64,000 bases of DNA, from contig JALHQT010000001.1 in the NCBI GenBank assembly GCA_022841825.1, forward strand, positions 1 through 64,000, read 5' to 3'. The stretch is from Anaerolineae bacterium (GTDB lineage: Bacteria > Chloroflexota > Anaerolineae > Aggregatilineales > Phototrophicaceae). The translations under genes and the position numbers were made by a program. Shown here in pieces: positions 43,890 through 53,512 of this stretch; positions within the stretch are counted from its first letter, which is position 1; every line of letters starts with the position of its first letter. Below the pieces are notes generated by a model. That model ran no database searches, was not told where the DNA came from, and saw only the letters and a program-made list of their open reading frames with translations.

Positions 43890-46148
43890 CTAAGTCGTGT
43901 TCCGTCGGGCGTCCTGAATTCTGAACAGGATGAGCAGCGCGAAGAGTGATAAGCCGCTGATGACTGCGCCTGGGACGACCCATCCCGGCTCATACACCAT
44001 GCGCACGCTGTGATCGCCAGCTTCGAGTTGCAGAGCGCGAAATGCGAGATTGGCGCGCTGGATGGTGGTGGGTGCGCCGTTCACCTCCGCTCGCCAGCCG
44101 GGATAGTAGGTGTCGGCGACGACCAGCCAGGCGTCTTGCTCGGCACTCACACGCAACTCGACTTCATTCGGGTGGTATTCGATGCTGGTGACGACGCCGA
44201 GTGAGCGGGCAGCATCTCCCTGCGCACATGTCCCTTCACCACTCAACTGCACCTGCAACTGCCGATCCCAGCCTGCACCCAGCAGCGCGGCGCTGACCTC
44301 AAAGTCGCGGTTGTGCCAGCAAGCCGTTTCCACCAACCACGCGCGCTCACTGACTGCCGCGAGCGGCTGCGCCACGCCGTCATCGTCGAAGATTGCATCG
44401 ACATGCGCGGCGTTCAGCAGGGCGGGGGCTTCAGCAGGATTGTCCTCGATGAGTGCTGCGTACTGTACGGCGTAGCCAGGTCGAAGTGGGTCGAAGTTGT
44501 TGAGGAGCGGTCGCCCATCAAGCAGATTGAGGTTGGGAAGCTGGCTCTGGCGTGCCTCTGCCCAGCGTTCCACCGCGACGCGGTAGTCATCAAACAGGAA
44601 GTATTCCTCGAATTGAACACGATCCTGCACATCGGGCGACCAGTAGGCGCGCGGCGCGGAGGCATCTCCGGCTTGCGCGTCAATCGCCGCGCGGGTGGTC
44701 ACGTTTAAGCCCTGCGCCGCCCAACCCAAATCGACTGCCAGAAGGACGAGTACGGCTAGCCCCCATCGCCCGTACCCCGGCGTGCCCGGCGTGGGCATCC
44801 GTAACGCGAGTAGACCCGCGACGGTTCCGATGATGCTGGTGAAAAGGACACCTCTGAGCATCACACGAACAGGCTCACCCGACTCACCTGCAAAGAACGA
44901 TTGTCCAAGCGCGCCGATCAGCAGCCCCGCGATGCAGACGACCGTCAGACGACCCGCCCAGGCGCGGTCTTTTCGGGTGTTCGCCCAGGTGCTGACGCCC
45001 GCGCCTGCCAGAAGGCACAAGCCAGTCACTGTCCACAGATGCCAGCGGACGGGTGCCTGAAAGAGGTCAAACGTGGGGATATTGTTGTAGAGAAACGGAA
45101 ACAGGGGCGTGTTACGCCCCAGCGCGAAGGCGAAGGCGATGACGACGATCACCATCCAGAAGCTGACGTCACTCATGAATGCGGGGCGCTCGCTGCTGCG
45201 CCGGGTGCGCAGCCATTGGAGCACGGCGGCGATTGCACCCACCAGGGGGATTAAACCAATGTAGACGGCATCCTCAAAGAACGCGCCTGTGCCCAGAATG
45301 CTGGCGTCGCCGGGGTTGCCAAAGATATTTGGCGAAATCAGATTGAGCGTGCGTAAGGGCACATAGCTGAAGTTCATGGCGAAGTCGAAATCCACGCCCG
45401 ATGCGCGCTGCGAGAGCAGGAGGAGTTCTCCTGTTGCCATCAACTGAAGCGCGGCGATCCCCGCGCCGAGCAGTACTCCGCTCAGGAGCATCGCCGGGAT
45501 CAGCCAGTTGAGCGGTCGAATGCGCAGCCATGACCAGAGGGCAAACAGTCCAGTGAGCAGAAGCGCATACCACGCGGTCTGGGCGTGCCCGGCGAGCAGG
45601 AGAAGCGCGCTGAAGAATGCCAATCGTCCCACATCGCGCGCGCGCGCGAAGCGGACGATGCTCAGTGCTGCCCACAGCAGCCAGGGCAGCCAGACCGCTG
45701 CGCTGATCATGGGAAATGTGCCCAGACGCGCGACGAGATAGCTCGTCATGGCAAAGGCGAGCGTACTGACGCCGCGTCCGAGAGCGCTGTAGCCGAGTAA
45801 GCGTGTTAGCGTCCACATTCCCCATCCGCCCAGGAAGAGGTGGAGGACGGCGGTGATGCTCATGGTCTGCGCGAGAGGCAGGGCAAAGCTGAACCAACTG
45901 GGCGGGTAGAGCAGCGCGGATTGGTAGTTGGCGAAAAGCGGCGCGCCCGCCCCATTGTAAGGATTCCAGAGGGGGAGGTTTCCAGTTGCCAGCGTATCGA
46001 GCGCGAAGGCACGCCAGGGGTAAAACTGGAGTGGGGGCAGCCCCCATATGAAGACCTCGCCCAACAAGAGGCGGTGGTAGACGGCGATCATAAGTAAAAC
46101 GAGAATGATGAGTACAGCACCCGACCGTAGGTCATGGCGAACGTTCAT
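43890..46148 (-). CDS. YfhO family membrane protein
   Basis: A 752-residue protein with about twelve membrane helices and a large outer C-terminal part. FIWGLPPLQFYPWRAFALDT and NLPLWNPYNGAGAPLFANYQ at the start match the YfhO/DUF6541-type layout, and ADTYYPGWRAEVNGAPTTI near the end is the YfhO signature. In Bacillus YfhO is linked to sugar transfer onto teichoic acid or glycolipid; here the substrate is unknown. The frame is open upstream of 46148, but the ATG there overlaps the upstream stop (ATGA) and begins the first real segment. Confidence 0.78.
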   Translation of the reverse strand: MNVRHDLRSGAVLIILVLLMIAVYHRLLLGEVFIWGLPPLQFYPWRAFALDTLATGNLPLWNPYNGAGAPLFANYQSALLYPPSWFSFALPLAQTMSITAVLHLFLGGWGMWTLTRLLGYSALGRGVSTLAFAMTSYLVARLGTFPMISAAVWLPWLLWAALSIVRFARARDVGRLAFFSALLLLAGHAQTAWYALLLTGLFALWSWLRIRPLNWLIPAMLLSGVLLGAGIAALQLMATGELLLLSQRASGVDFDFAMNFSYVPLRTLNLISPNIFGNPGDASILGTGAFFEDAVYIGLIPLVGAIAAVLQWLRTRRSSERPAFMSDVSFWMVIVVIAFAFALGRNTPLFPFLYNNIPTFDLFQAPVRWHLWTVTGLCLLAGAGVSTWANTRKDRAWAGRLTVVCIAGLLIGALGQSFFAGESGEPVRVMLRGVLFTSIIGTVAGLLALRMPTPGTPGYGRWGLAVLVLLAVDLGWAAQGLNVTTRAAIDAQAGDASAPRAYWSPDVQDRVQFEEYFLFDDYRVAVERWAEARQSQLPNLNLLDGRPLLNNFDPLRPGYAVQYAALIEDNPAEAPALLNAAHVDAIFDDDGVAQPLAAVSERAWLVETACWHNRDFEVSAALLGAGWDRQLQVQLSGEGTCAQGDAARSLGVVTSIEYHPNEVELRVSAEQDAWLVVADTYYPGWRAEVNGAPTTIQRANLAFRALQLEAGDHSVRMVYEPGWVVPGAVISGLSLFALLILFRIQDARRNTT

Positions 46149-48079
46149 GTCGATAGTGTCCTCTGGCGACGAGAAATGTAGAATGCCGCGACGAGCGTCA
46201 TTACCAGCAGCGCTGAGGCTCCCCACTGTGCGCGTGTCGTCCACTGAATGTTTGTCAGGACGGTCTCTGGATTAGGCAGATCATCGGCATTCGCCCAGCG
46301 TGGTACCTGCCCGCGTGGGATGGTCAGCGCATAGTCGAGGTTGCGGTAGAGGTATAGGTCGTCGATAAGAGTGTTTAACGCAAGCCTTGGATGTTCGATG
46401 GGGTAGGGAGCGACGACATGGCTGACCTGCCATGCGGCGAGCGCCGCCGTGTCAGGCACTGCGCCGCGATTGACGGTGGTGAGATCTTCTCCCTCACCAC
46501 TGATCAGCGGTGGTTGAATAACTGTGTAACCGTGATGCCCCACACCGCTTGCGCTCTCGACAGCGCCCGCAATGCCACGTAGCTGGAAAGGATCGACGCC
46601 GCCGAAGAGATGCAGATCATATTCCGCTGCCACCTGCTGCGGCACGCTGTAGGCGGGCGAATAGATGCGGTCGGCATTCTCGCGCTGGAGCGCTTCTGCG
46701 AGTGGGACATAAGGTGTAATCCAGTCCTCATGCCCGCGCCACTCCAACCACGTACGGCTATTCCACCCAAGATCGAGCAGAACGATCAAAAAGATAAGCG
46801 CGGGGGCAAGGCGCGGCAGGCTTTTGCTGCGCACAATCCAGAACAGGGTTGCAGCCATCGCGCTGCCGACGAGCAGCAGGCGTAAGCCGCCTTGCGCGAG
46901 CTGCGGGATGGACACGAGCGCAGAAACTCCGCAGATGCCCGCCAGCAGCCCGATACTCAGCGGCAGCAGCAGTGCCTTGTGACGCCCGAAAGATGGCGTT
47001 CTGTCCATCAGGTGCTGCACCCCGTACCCCGCCAGCAGCGGCATAATGAGCGCGACGATGAACCAGGCTCGCGCGGGGACCCGGAACCAGCGCAGCGGGG
47101 GCAGGATCTCAACCAGGAGCGCCCACAGAAATCCGTTGCTGCCGAGCGCATAAAGCGCGGCAAGGATCATCAGAACAATCCAGTGTAGATGTCTGCGCGG
47201 CGCGTACAGGATGCTTATTCCGGCGAGCAGCAGGACGCCGACGCCGACAGACGCCTGTGTTTCGATATTGGTGGCAGGCGGCGGAAGCAGCATCCCGACC
47301 ATCATCCCCGGCTCCAGCGAGAATGTCCCAGCTTCGGCACTGGTGAGGGCAGCCCGGCTGAGGTGGGGCTGCCACAGCGCCAGCGGCAGCGTGACCGAGA
47401 TCGTCAGGGCGCCGACCCACACCCCAATGCCGAGCAGGATGAGAAGCCGGCGCCATGTTCGATGCTGTGCGGCAAGGACGACGGCATAGACTGCGGCTGC
47501 CGCAATCGCGAAGAGACTGAGCCGCACATCCGCGAGGACAAGCATGGCGGCAGCCAGCGCAAGCCAGAAGATATGTCTTAGGGAGGGGCTTGTCATCACC
47601 GCGTGGAGTCCTGCCATGAGGAAGGGAAACCACGCCATCGCATAGACGAGATCGAGATGACCAGCGGCTGTGTGCCCTATCAGGCGCGGGGACAATGTAT
47701 AGGCGAGCGCGGCGACTGCCGCTGCTGGTTCAGAGAACCTGAGCGCGCGTGCCCAAAACCACATGCCCGCCGCCGCCAGTCCCAGGTGCAGCACGAATAA
47801 GATGTTCATGGAGAGCGGCGGCGCAATCCAGGCTGCCAGAAGCTGCGGGGGATATGCGGTCTTGTTGAGTGGGTTTGCCGAAAACGGCTGCCCCGCCATG
47901 TTGAGTTCAGACCATTCGGGGGCGAAGCCGTGACGGTAGACGTGGAGCGCCGCTGGATAGTGCGCGATAGCAGCGTCGGAAAACTGGGCGGATGGCATGA
48001 AGGGCAGACCATCCGGGTGAAAGCCAGTGACCAGAACGCAGGCGATGATGGCGAGCGCGAGCGCCAGACTAGGGCGCAT
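46145..48079 (-). CDS. YfhO-related polytopic membrane protein
   Basis: A 644-residue protein with about twelve membrane helices. The N-terminal loop has ELNMAGQPFSANPLNKTAYP, comparable to the YfhO loop of the next gene, and GHTAAGHLDLVYAMAWFPFL follows. The C-terminal outer region (about 480-620) has RIYSPAYSVPQQVAAEYDL. It is likely a lipid-linked sugar transferase relative. I prefer the ATG at 48079 (MRPSLALALA) to the TTG at 48097; either overlaps the end of the upstream gene. Confidence 0.62.
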   Translation of the reverse strand: MRPSLALALAIIACVLVTGFHPDGLPFMPSAQFSDAAIAHYPAALHVYRHGFAPEWSELNMAGQPFSANPLNKTAYPPQLLAAWIAPPLSMNILFVLHLGLAAAGMWFWARALRFSEPAAAVAALAYTLSPRLIGHTAAGHLDLVYAMAWFPFLMAGLHAVMTSPSLRHIFWLALAAAMLVLADVRLSLFAIAAAAVYAVVLAAQHRTWRRLLILLGIGVWVGALTISVTLPLALWQPHLSRAALTSAEAGTFSLEPGMMVGMLLPPPATNIETQASVGVGVLLLAGISILYAPRRHLHWIVLMILAALYALGSNGFLWALLVEILPPLRWFRVPARAWFIVALIMPLLAGYGVQHLMDRTPSFGRHKALLLPLSIGLLAGICGVSALVSIPQLAQGGLRLLLVGSAMAATLFWIVRSKSLPRLAPALIFLIVLLDLGWNSRTWLEWRGHEDWITPYVPLAEALQRENADRIYSPAYSVPQQVAAEYDLHLFGGVDPFQLRGIAGAVESASGVGHHGYTVIQPPLISGEGEDLTTVNRGAVPDTAALAAWQVSHVVAPYPIEHPRLALNTLIDDLYLYRNLDYALTIPRGQVPRWANADDLPNPETVLTNIQWTTRAQWGASALLVMTLVAAFYISRRQRTLST

Positions 48080-49739
48080 AGATAGCGACTTGCCCAATCT
48101 GTGCTAACAACTCTCGTCCTTCCAAGCAGACGGGGGCATCCGACAGCTTACGTTCTTCTGGTCCGAATAGGATATAGGCAACTTCAAAGAATTGAAGTGT
48201 CGCTGCGCACTGGTCAGGTTCTGTAGTTTGATACCAGGTGTTCAGCGCCTCTCGGTTACGATCGGCATTGAGCGTTTCGAATTTGTGCGCGTATACAACG
48301 CGATCTCCGGTGTATCCCGGAATCCAGATGCCGACCTCGGTTGCTGCGAGGATCACATCATCCTGTTCGGAATTCTCGCGCAGCCATTGAAATGAGGCGA
48401 TGTAGCTGCGATCCAGCATGATCCCGGCAATGTTCTGCGGATTCGCACCAAAAAGCGCTACGGGCGCAAGCAGCACGAATAACTGACTGATGGGAAGAAT
48501 CGCCATAACAAGTGTGAATACGGCAGTGCGTCGTCGTCGGCTGACATAGTTGAGCCAGACGTCTTCGATGGCGCGCGTAGCGAAGTAGGCGATAGGGATG
48601 ATCATCCCGGCGGCAAAGCGACGCTGGATATTGGTTGGCATGAAGATCAGGATCAGCATCGCCAGCAGCCAGAACAGCATCAAGCGATCCCCGTCGAGTT
48701 CCAGGCGTCGCAGCGCGCGCCAGATGCCCGGCAGTGCCAGCAGCAGAGGCAAGCCAAAGCCCGCAAGCACGATCAGTAATCCCCCTGGGAGCGGGGGCGC
48801 GAGTGTGACGTTCTGGCGATTCCACTCCGCCATCGCCGGGTTGTACATCACCAGGAACACATAGTAGACAAACAATGGAAACGCAGGCACGCCGATAGCG
48901 AGCATCCATCGCATCAGACGAATTGGGAACTTTTTCGCTTTCACCCAGGTGACCAGTAAATGGAAAGCAAGGGCAGCGCCAACCGGTACAAGCGTCTGGG
49001 GGAAAAGGAGCGCAAGACCGAGACTCAGTCCTGATACAAGCGGCACTGCTCGCTCTGCCTGTGTATCTTGTTCGGCACCAGGACGCAGCACATTGATGAG
49101 GATGGTCAGCAGCATGGCAAGCAGCGCCAGCGTCAGCGGAAAGTGCACATTCATGATGCTGCTATAAAACGGGAAGGCTTCCGGGAGTGTCAGATCTGGG
49201 AAGTCGGTGCTGCCTGTGAATAGGGAAAACAGCCATCCGAACCCGCTGCCGATTGCTGCGATGGCAAAGAAGACTTTTCGAGCGCGCACTTTTGTCCAGA
49301 TAGCCGCGCCAAGCTGGTAAAGCGCGAAGTACATCAGGAGCGAAGCACCCAGCCGTGCGACATGAAAAATGACCAGGGTCGGGACGCCGGAGAGACGGGA
49401 AAGATGCCCAAGCAATAAGTAGATAACCTGGATGAATCCCCCCTGGTGTTGCTCTGGCGTATGTTCGAACGTGACGAACCAACGACCTTCGACGCCGAGC
49501 TGCATCTTGCTTAAGTATGTGCCGCCATCGAGATAGTTGTGTGTCATCCCCATGAATTGGACATCATCCGTTCCCTGGGCAGAGAACAAAATGAGGGGGG
49601 CAAATGCCAGTAGGACGAGCGCGCAGGAGATATAGATGACCCACTGCCACTCAGCCTGGGAGATATGGGTTCCGGATGCCGTGCGCATGCGCTGCTGCGC
49701 CTGGTCAGGTGTTATCGATTCTGAAGGGTTATGAACCAT
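48069..49739 (-). CDS. Polytopic membrane protein, GT-C-like
   Basis: A 556-residue protein with about eleven membrane helices and a short soluble C-terminal part (about 440-556). The first loop has GMTHNYLDGGTYLSKMQLG and later FTFEHTPEQHQGGFIQVIY, acidic and histidine-rich as in GT-C enzymes. FMPTNIQRRFAAGMIIP is a conserved-looking inner loop. It starts the seven-gene block. The frame opens at a GTG at 49784, but the ATG at 49739 has AGGA eight bases upstream and is preferred. Confidence 0.6.
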   Translation of the reverse strand: MVHNPSESITPDQAQQRMRTASGTHISQAEWQWVIYISCALVLLAFAPLILFSAQGTDDVQFMGMTHNYLDGGTYLSKMQLGVEGRWFVTFEHTPEQHQGGFIQVIYLLLGHLSRLSGVPTLVIFHVARLGASLLMYFALYQLGAAIWTKVRARKVFFAIAAIGSGFGWLFSLFTGSTDFPDLTLPEAFPFYSSIMNVHFPLTLALLAMLLTILINVLRPGAEQDTQAERAVPLVSGLSLGLALLFPQTLVPVGAALAFHLLVTWVKAKKFPIRLMRWMLAIGVPAFPLFVYYVFLVMYNPAMAEWNRQNVTLAPPLPGGLLIVLAGFGLPLLLALPGIWRALRRLELDGDRLMLFWLLAMLILIFMPTNIQRRFAAGMIIPIAYFATRAIEDVWLNYVSRRRRTAVFTLVMAILPISQLFVLLAPVALFGANPQNIAGIMLDRSYIASFQWLRENSEQDDVILAATEVGIWIPGYTGDRVVYAHKFETLNADRNREALNTWYQTTEPDQCAATLQFFEVAYILFGPEERKLSDAPVCLEGRELLAQIGQVAIYAP

Positions 49740-49780
49740 CCGGGAAATCCTGTCTGGGATGTACATTCCCTTCGTATTGT

Positions 49781-49791
49781 ACACAGTGTGT
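49781..49791. promoter_or_regulatory. Palindrome at the head of the membrane-protein block
   Basis: ACACAGTGTGT is a perfect 11-bp palindrome. TACAAT on the minus strand (49782-49777) follows it and could be the -10 of the block, with transcription starting near 49770. On the plus strand TAAAAT (49870-49875) is a weak -10 for the NACHT-like gene. The -35 elements are poor in both directions. Confidence 0.3.
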
Positions 49792-49915
49792 GAGGCGCAG
49801 AGTCTTGATTTTGCAGATTAACCACCAGTATCCGTCTGAACGTTAAGTCCCAGGTGCGCGCCAATATCGTAAAATAGAGCATTGAACGGTGGGCATTCGT
49901 TGAGGGGCACCGGCT

Positions 49916-52600
49916 ATGGGCTTCGATCTTCAGAATTTCGGCATTGGACTATTGACCGGGTGGGCGAGCGCCTACGGTGTCTATCGGTATCGCCATATCG
50001 TTAAGGGGATCGTCGATTCTGCTCGTAGCCAGGCAACGACCGCGCGCAACGCGGCAACGCGCACTGCCGACTCCCGCCTGATGGGGGACTTGGTGCGCCG
50101 CTGTGAACACTCGCATCTGGCAGGATCATTTGTCAAGCTTACGGACATACTCGTGGAGCCGCGTTTTCTTGCGCCTGCGAAACTGGCGGCACCCCCCGAT
50201 GATGAGGTGCTGGAAGATGTGTTCCATGTCGTACCTCGCATTCATGATCTGCCGTATCTCCATGCTCCCTTCAACATCCCATCCCTGACGATTAACGACT
50301 TAAGTGAAGGCGGTCGTTCACTGGCTCTGCTCGGCTTGCCGGGCAGCGGGCGGACAACGGCGCTTCATGCCATCGCGCTCTTCAGCCTGAATCGCGTTCG
50401 TTTCCAGACGCCCACTGACTCCGTCAATGCGATGATCCTGGAAGAAGAGGCGAAATTGCCAGAAAAGGAACGCGCGAAGCGCGTACAGGAGCGCCTCAAG
50501 ATAGAAGCACAGGCGCGCGAAAAACTGGCGGAAGAACGGGGCATTACCTTTGAGACGCGCGATGAAAGCGCCAAAGAAACCGTTCCACTGTTTAATCGCC
50601 TCATGCCCCTTTATGTTTCTTTCGAGTATTTCGACTTCGATACGGTTCGGCGGGGTGATGTGGACCCTGCCGAGATTTTGGTACGAGCTGTGCAAGCGAG
50701 CGTGGATCGGGTCACTGCGATGACGATGCCGAGCAATGTGTATGAGCGGCTCAACGCGGGACAGGTGCTGCTGCTCCTTGACGGCTACGATGAGTTGACT
50801 GAAGCGCACCAATCCGCTGCGCAGACGTGGTTGAAAGTCTTTCTGGCACACTACGACAAGAATTACGTTATTGTCACAGGACCTGTGCGCGGGCATGGCG
50901 TGTTCACACGGTTGGGGCTGACGGCGCTCTACATGCGCCCCTGGCAGGATTATGACGTCAAGCAGGCGATCAAGCGGTGGGCAGAAGCGCTTCCACGCTT
51001 CAAGGACAAGAAGATGAGCGGCGCGCGCAAAGCGACTGACGACGCTTGTGCTGCTGCCCTGACCGATATTCGCGCGCTCACACCCCTTGACCTGACCGCG
51101 AAAATCTGGGCAACTTTGACGGCTGATGAAGCCACGGTCGAAATGAGTGACTGGTATCGGATGTGCGTCTCGCGCTTAATTTCGAGTAAGCAGCAGCCCG
51201 CCAATCTTGAGTCGATCCTGATTCAATTGGCACACCTGCAACTTGAGGAAGGCGCTATTCGCCGATCCCGCATGGTCGAACTGGGGATCGCGGCACCGGA
51301 AACCCCGCAGCCCGCAGAACTCTCTGAGGCAATCAGGAATGATTTGGAACCGGGGAGTAAGCGAGCGGCGAAAGCTGCTCAGGAGACCGTCAAAAAGTTG
51401 GCGAACCCGCAGGCGAAACTCCTTGCCGGGTTGTGCCGATCTGGCTTGCTGGTACGTTGTGGCATAGACACATACCGGTTCCGCCATGCGCAACTTGCCG
51501 CCTATTTTGCCAGTCAAGGGCTTCAGAATCTTGAACTGGATGCGCTGGTTGAGAGGTCGCACCATCTCTCCTGGCAATCGACATTCGCTTTCGGTGCGAT
51601 GCACTCTGTGGTCGATCAGGTGATCCAGGCACGACTGGGTGCATCCGACGACATCCTGATGACAGCCCTGGTGGACGCTGCTCGCTGGCTGCGGTATGCC
51701 CCGACCAATACAAGCTGGCGGGGGACCGTTCTCAAGCAGCTTGCCAACGTCATGGTGCTGCCCAATCAGTACCCCCTGGTGCGCGAGCGCGCGGCAGCGG
51801 CACTAGTAGGATCGGGAGATCGCAGTATCCAGTTCATCCTGCGCAGGGCGGCGCGAAACCAAAGCGCTTCGATCCGCCGCCTGGCATGCCTGGCGATGGG
51901 AGCCATTGGAGATCCCACCTCCATCCCGGACTTGCGCTCGCTGGTTCAGGATTCTGAAGCCGAAGTGCAGCTTGCAGCAGCCATGTCGTTGGGCGCAATC
52001 GCTAACGAAGCGGCACTGGAGGCTATGGTGGTCGCTTTCACGAGCGATGCCGAACCCGTTCGCAAGGCAATCGCCGAAGCATTCGCGGCGCTGCCGGAAG
52101 AAGGACACCCCATCCTGTTTGATGCCAACCGGGATGAAGACATGATTTTGCGGCGTGTTTCAATTGCGGGAATCCGTCGCATCCGTTCGGGGTGGGCGTT
52201 GGCAGCGATCTATCGGACGTTTCTACAGGACACCGAATGGTATGTGAAGTCGGCTGCTGAAGCCGCCTTTGCCGAGCTGGACAGCGATTCGGTCGGGAAA
52301 CTGAACAGCTATCCGCCGATTGAACAGGTTGACTGGCTGAATGATTGGCTTAAGAAGCGGGGTGAGACCATGCCTGAAGGCGAAGGCATTGATGTGCTGC
52401 GCGCTGCATTAGGCGACAAAAATCCTCATGTCCGCGCCCTGGCAGCCGAGACTTTAGGGCAGTTGGGTGTGCTGGGGAGCATGACCCTGCTTTATGACGG
52501 ACTCTTGGATGCGGCGGACGAAGTTCGCACGGCGATGCATCGCGCTCTGGGGCAGATGCAGCTTCATCTCGGTTACCGTCTGCCAGCGCCCAGTGCGTAA
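49916..52600 (+). CDS. NACHT-like STAND NTPase with C-terminal HEAT repeats
   Basis: An 894-residue protein. Residues 7-25 are a modest hydrophobic segment, perhaps a membrane anchor. The P-loop is LLGLPGSGRTTAL (about 139-151): the invariant Walker A lysine is arginine. A charged coiled coil (about 173-215) is inserted before Walker B, VLLLLDGYDEL (about 284-294), whose D-G-x-D-E-L form is typical of NACHT domains. A helical region follows, then HEAT-like repeats (about 610-885), for example CLAMGAIGDPTSIPDLRSLV and MSLGAIANEAALEAMVVAF. NACHT proteins act as signal sensors, including in phage defence; the role here is unknown. GAGGGG precedes the ATG at 49916. No effector domain or defence neighbour is seen. 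Confidence 0.75.
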   Translation: MGFDLQNFGIGLLTGWASAYGVYRYRHIVKGIVDSARSQATTARNAATRTADSRLMGDLVRRCEHSHLAGSFVKLTDILVEPRFLAPAKLAAPPDDEVLEDVFHVVPRIHDLPYLHAPFNIPSLTINDLSEGGRSLALLGLPGSGRTTALHAIALFSLNRVRFQTPTDSVNAMILEEEAKLPEKERAKRVQERLKIEAQAREKLAEERGITFETRDESAKETVPLFNRLMPLYVSFEYFDFDTVRRGDVDPAEILVRAVQASVDRVTAMTMPSNVYERLNAGQVLLLLDGYDELTEAHQSAAQTWLKVFLAHYDKNYVIVTGPVRGHGVFTRLGLTALYMRPWQDYDVKQAIKRWAEALPRFKDKKMSGARKATDDACAAALTDIRALTPLDLTAKIWATLTADEATVEMSDWYRMCVSRLISSKQQPANLESILIQLAHLQLEEGAIRRSRMVELGIAAPETPQPAELSEAIRNDLEPGSKRAAKAAQETVKKLANPQAKLLAGLCRSGLLVRCGIDTYRFRHAQLAAYFASQGLQNLELDALVERSHHLSWQSTFAFGAMHSVVDQVIQARLGASDDILMTALVDAARWLRYAPTNTSWRGTVLKQLANVMVLPNQYPLVRERAAAALVGSGDRSIQFILRRAARNQSASIRRLACLAMGAIGDPTSIPDLRSLVQDSEAEVQLAAAMSLGAIANEAALEAMVVAFTSDAEPVRKAIAEAFAALPEEGHPILFDANRDEDMILRRVSIAGIRRIRSGWALAAIYRTFLQDTEWYVKSAAEAAFAELDSDSVGKLNSYPPIEQVDWLNDWLKKRGETMPEGEGIDVLRAALGDKNPHVRALAAETLGQLGVLGSMTLLYDGLLDAADEVRTAMHRALGQMQLHLGYRLPAPSA

Positions 52601-52604
52601 TGTC

Positions 52605-53111
52605 TCAGCCGTCGGTTTCCAACGCCGTGTCGCAAGAGATCACTCTGTCAAAGTCGGTATGAAAGCGATAGGTCTCGTCCGCGGCGCGCAGCTCTATACG
52701 ATAGCCATCCACTTCGATTGGCGTGTAGGTCTGATCCGCCTGGGGACAGCCCAGGCTGCTGTCGTCCCAACGAACAGCCTCAACGCTGACCAAACGCACG
52801 CGGCGCACGCTGATCCCCAACAGATCAGCGACCTGCTGCTGGGCGATCAAAACAAGTTCCGCAGCAATCGGATCTTCCGGCAGTACTGTGCTGGTGCCTG
52901 CTGCAGGAAGTGTTGGCGCGCGGGCTGTGAGGAGGCTTTCGGGAGAGGTCAGTTCCGGGTCATCAGTCGCACGCGCTGGTGCGGACGTAGGGACGATGGT
53001 TTCAGTTGGCGGAACCAGAGTCAAGGTTGGCAAGGCGGATGGGGAGATTGGCTGACCGCACCCCGCCAGCATCGTCACGACAACCAGAATGAACCATCTC
53101 CCCTTGCTCAT
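52605..53111 (-). CDS. Lipoprotein with C-terminal globular domain
   Basis: A 168-residue lipoprotein. The signal ends in the lipobox LAGC (Cys18), followed by a Pro/Thr/Ser-rich spacer (about 22-80). The C-terminal domain (about 85-165) contains VRWDDSSLGCPQADQTY and DGYRIELRAADETYRFHTD, a pattern I recognise from secreted proteins of Chloroflexota and Cyanobacteria but cannot name. Function unknown. It is the last gene of the pgeF group and ends five bases from the NACHT-like gene. Confidence 0.75.
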   Translation of the reverse strand: MSKGRWFILVVVTMLAGCGQPISPSALPTLTLVPPTETIVPTSAPARATDDPELTSPESLLTARAPTLPAAGTSTVLPEDPIAAELVLIAQQQVADLLGISVRRVRLVSVEAVRWDDSSLGCPQADQTYTPIEVDGYRIELRAADETYRFHTDFDRVISCDTALETDG

Positions 53112-53118
53112 GAGCTTG

Positions 53119-53427
53119 TCAGGTTAGCCCCAGTCGCGACTCAACCTCGTCCGTCGTCAAGCCCTCGACGCTCAGGATTTTTTCGCGCGCGGACGCACCG
53201 GCGACGATCTCGATCTTATTGGGTGGAATGCCGAGAACATCCGACATGATGGCGATCAGTTCAGCATTGGCTGCAGGGTCGCCAGCAGGGGATGCCACCA
53301 AGCGCACCTTCAACACACCGTCCTCTTGCACGCCAGCCAGCCCACCCGTTTCGGATTGGGTGACGACACGGACTGGTAAGGCGGTTCCGCCGCGGGCATC
53401 CGTGATTCTGAAGTTACGTTTCTCCAT
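53119..53427 (-). CDS. DUF167 family protein (YggU-like)
   Basis: A 102-residue protein of the DUF167/YggU family, which has no assigned activity. The core is LKVRLVASPAGDPAANAELIAIMSD in pieces: VLKVRLVASPAGDPAANAE, then VLGIPPNKIEIVAGASAREK. The start at the second ATG (53427) has AAAGGA nine bases upstream; the first ATG (53436) adds three residues and abuts that site. YggU, YggT and YggS genes are often neighbours, as here. Confidence 0.85.
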   Translation of the reverse strand: MEKRNFRITDARGGTALPVRVVTQSETGGLAGVQEDGVLKVRLVASPAGDPAANAELIAIMSDVLGIPPNKIEIVAGASAREKILSVEGLTTDEVESRLGLT

Positions 53428-53512
53428 CACCGTCATTCCTTTGCTACTTCCCTAAGGCTGTAAACGCGACGATCTTAACATGGCGGTGTACTAAATCCCA
53501 TTGAGACCACGC

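Noticed and set aside
49916-52600. Calling the NACHT-like gene an anti-phage defence system
   Set aside because: There is no effector domain, no defence gene nearby and no sign of transfer; the neighbours are housekeeping and envelope genes, so only the fold is claimed.
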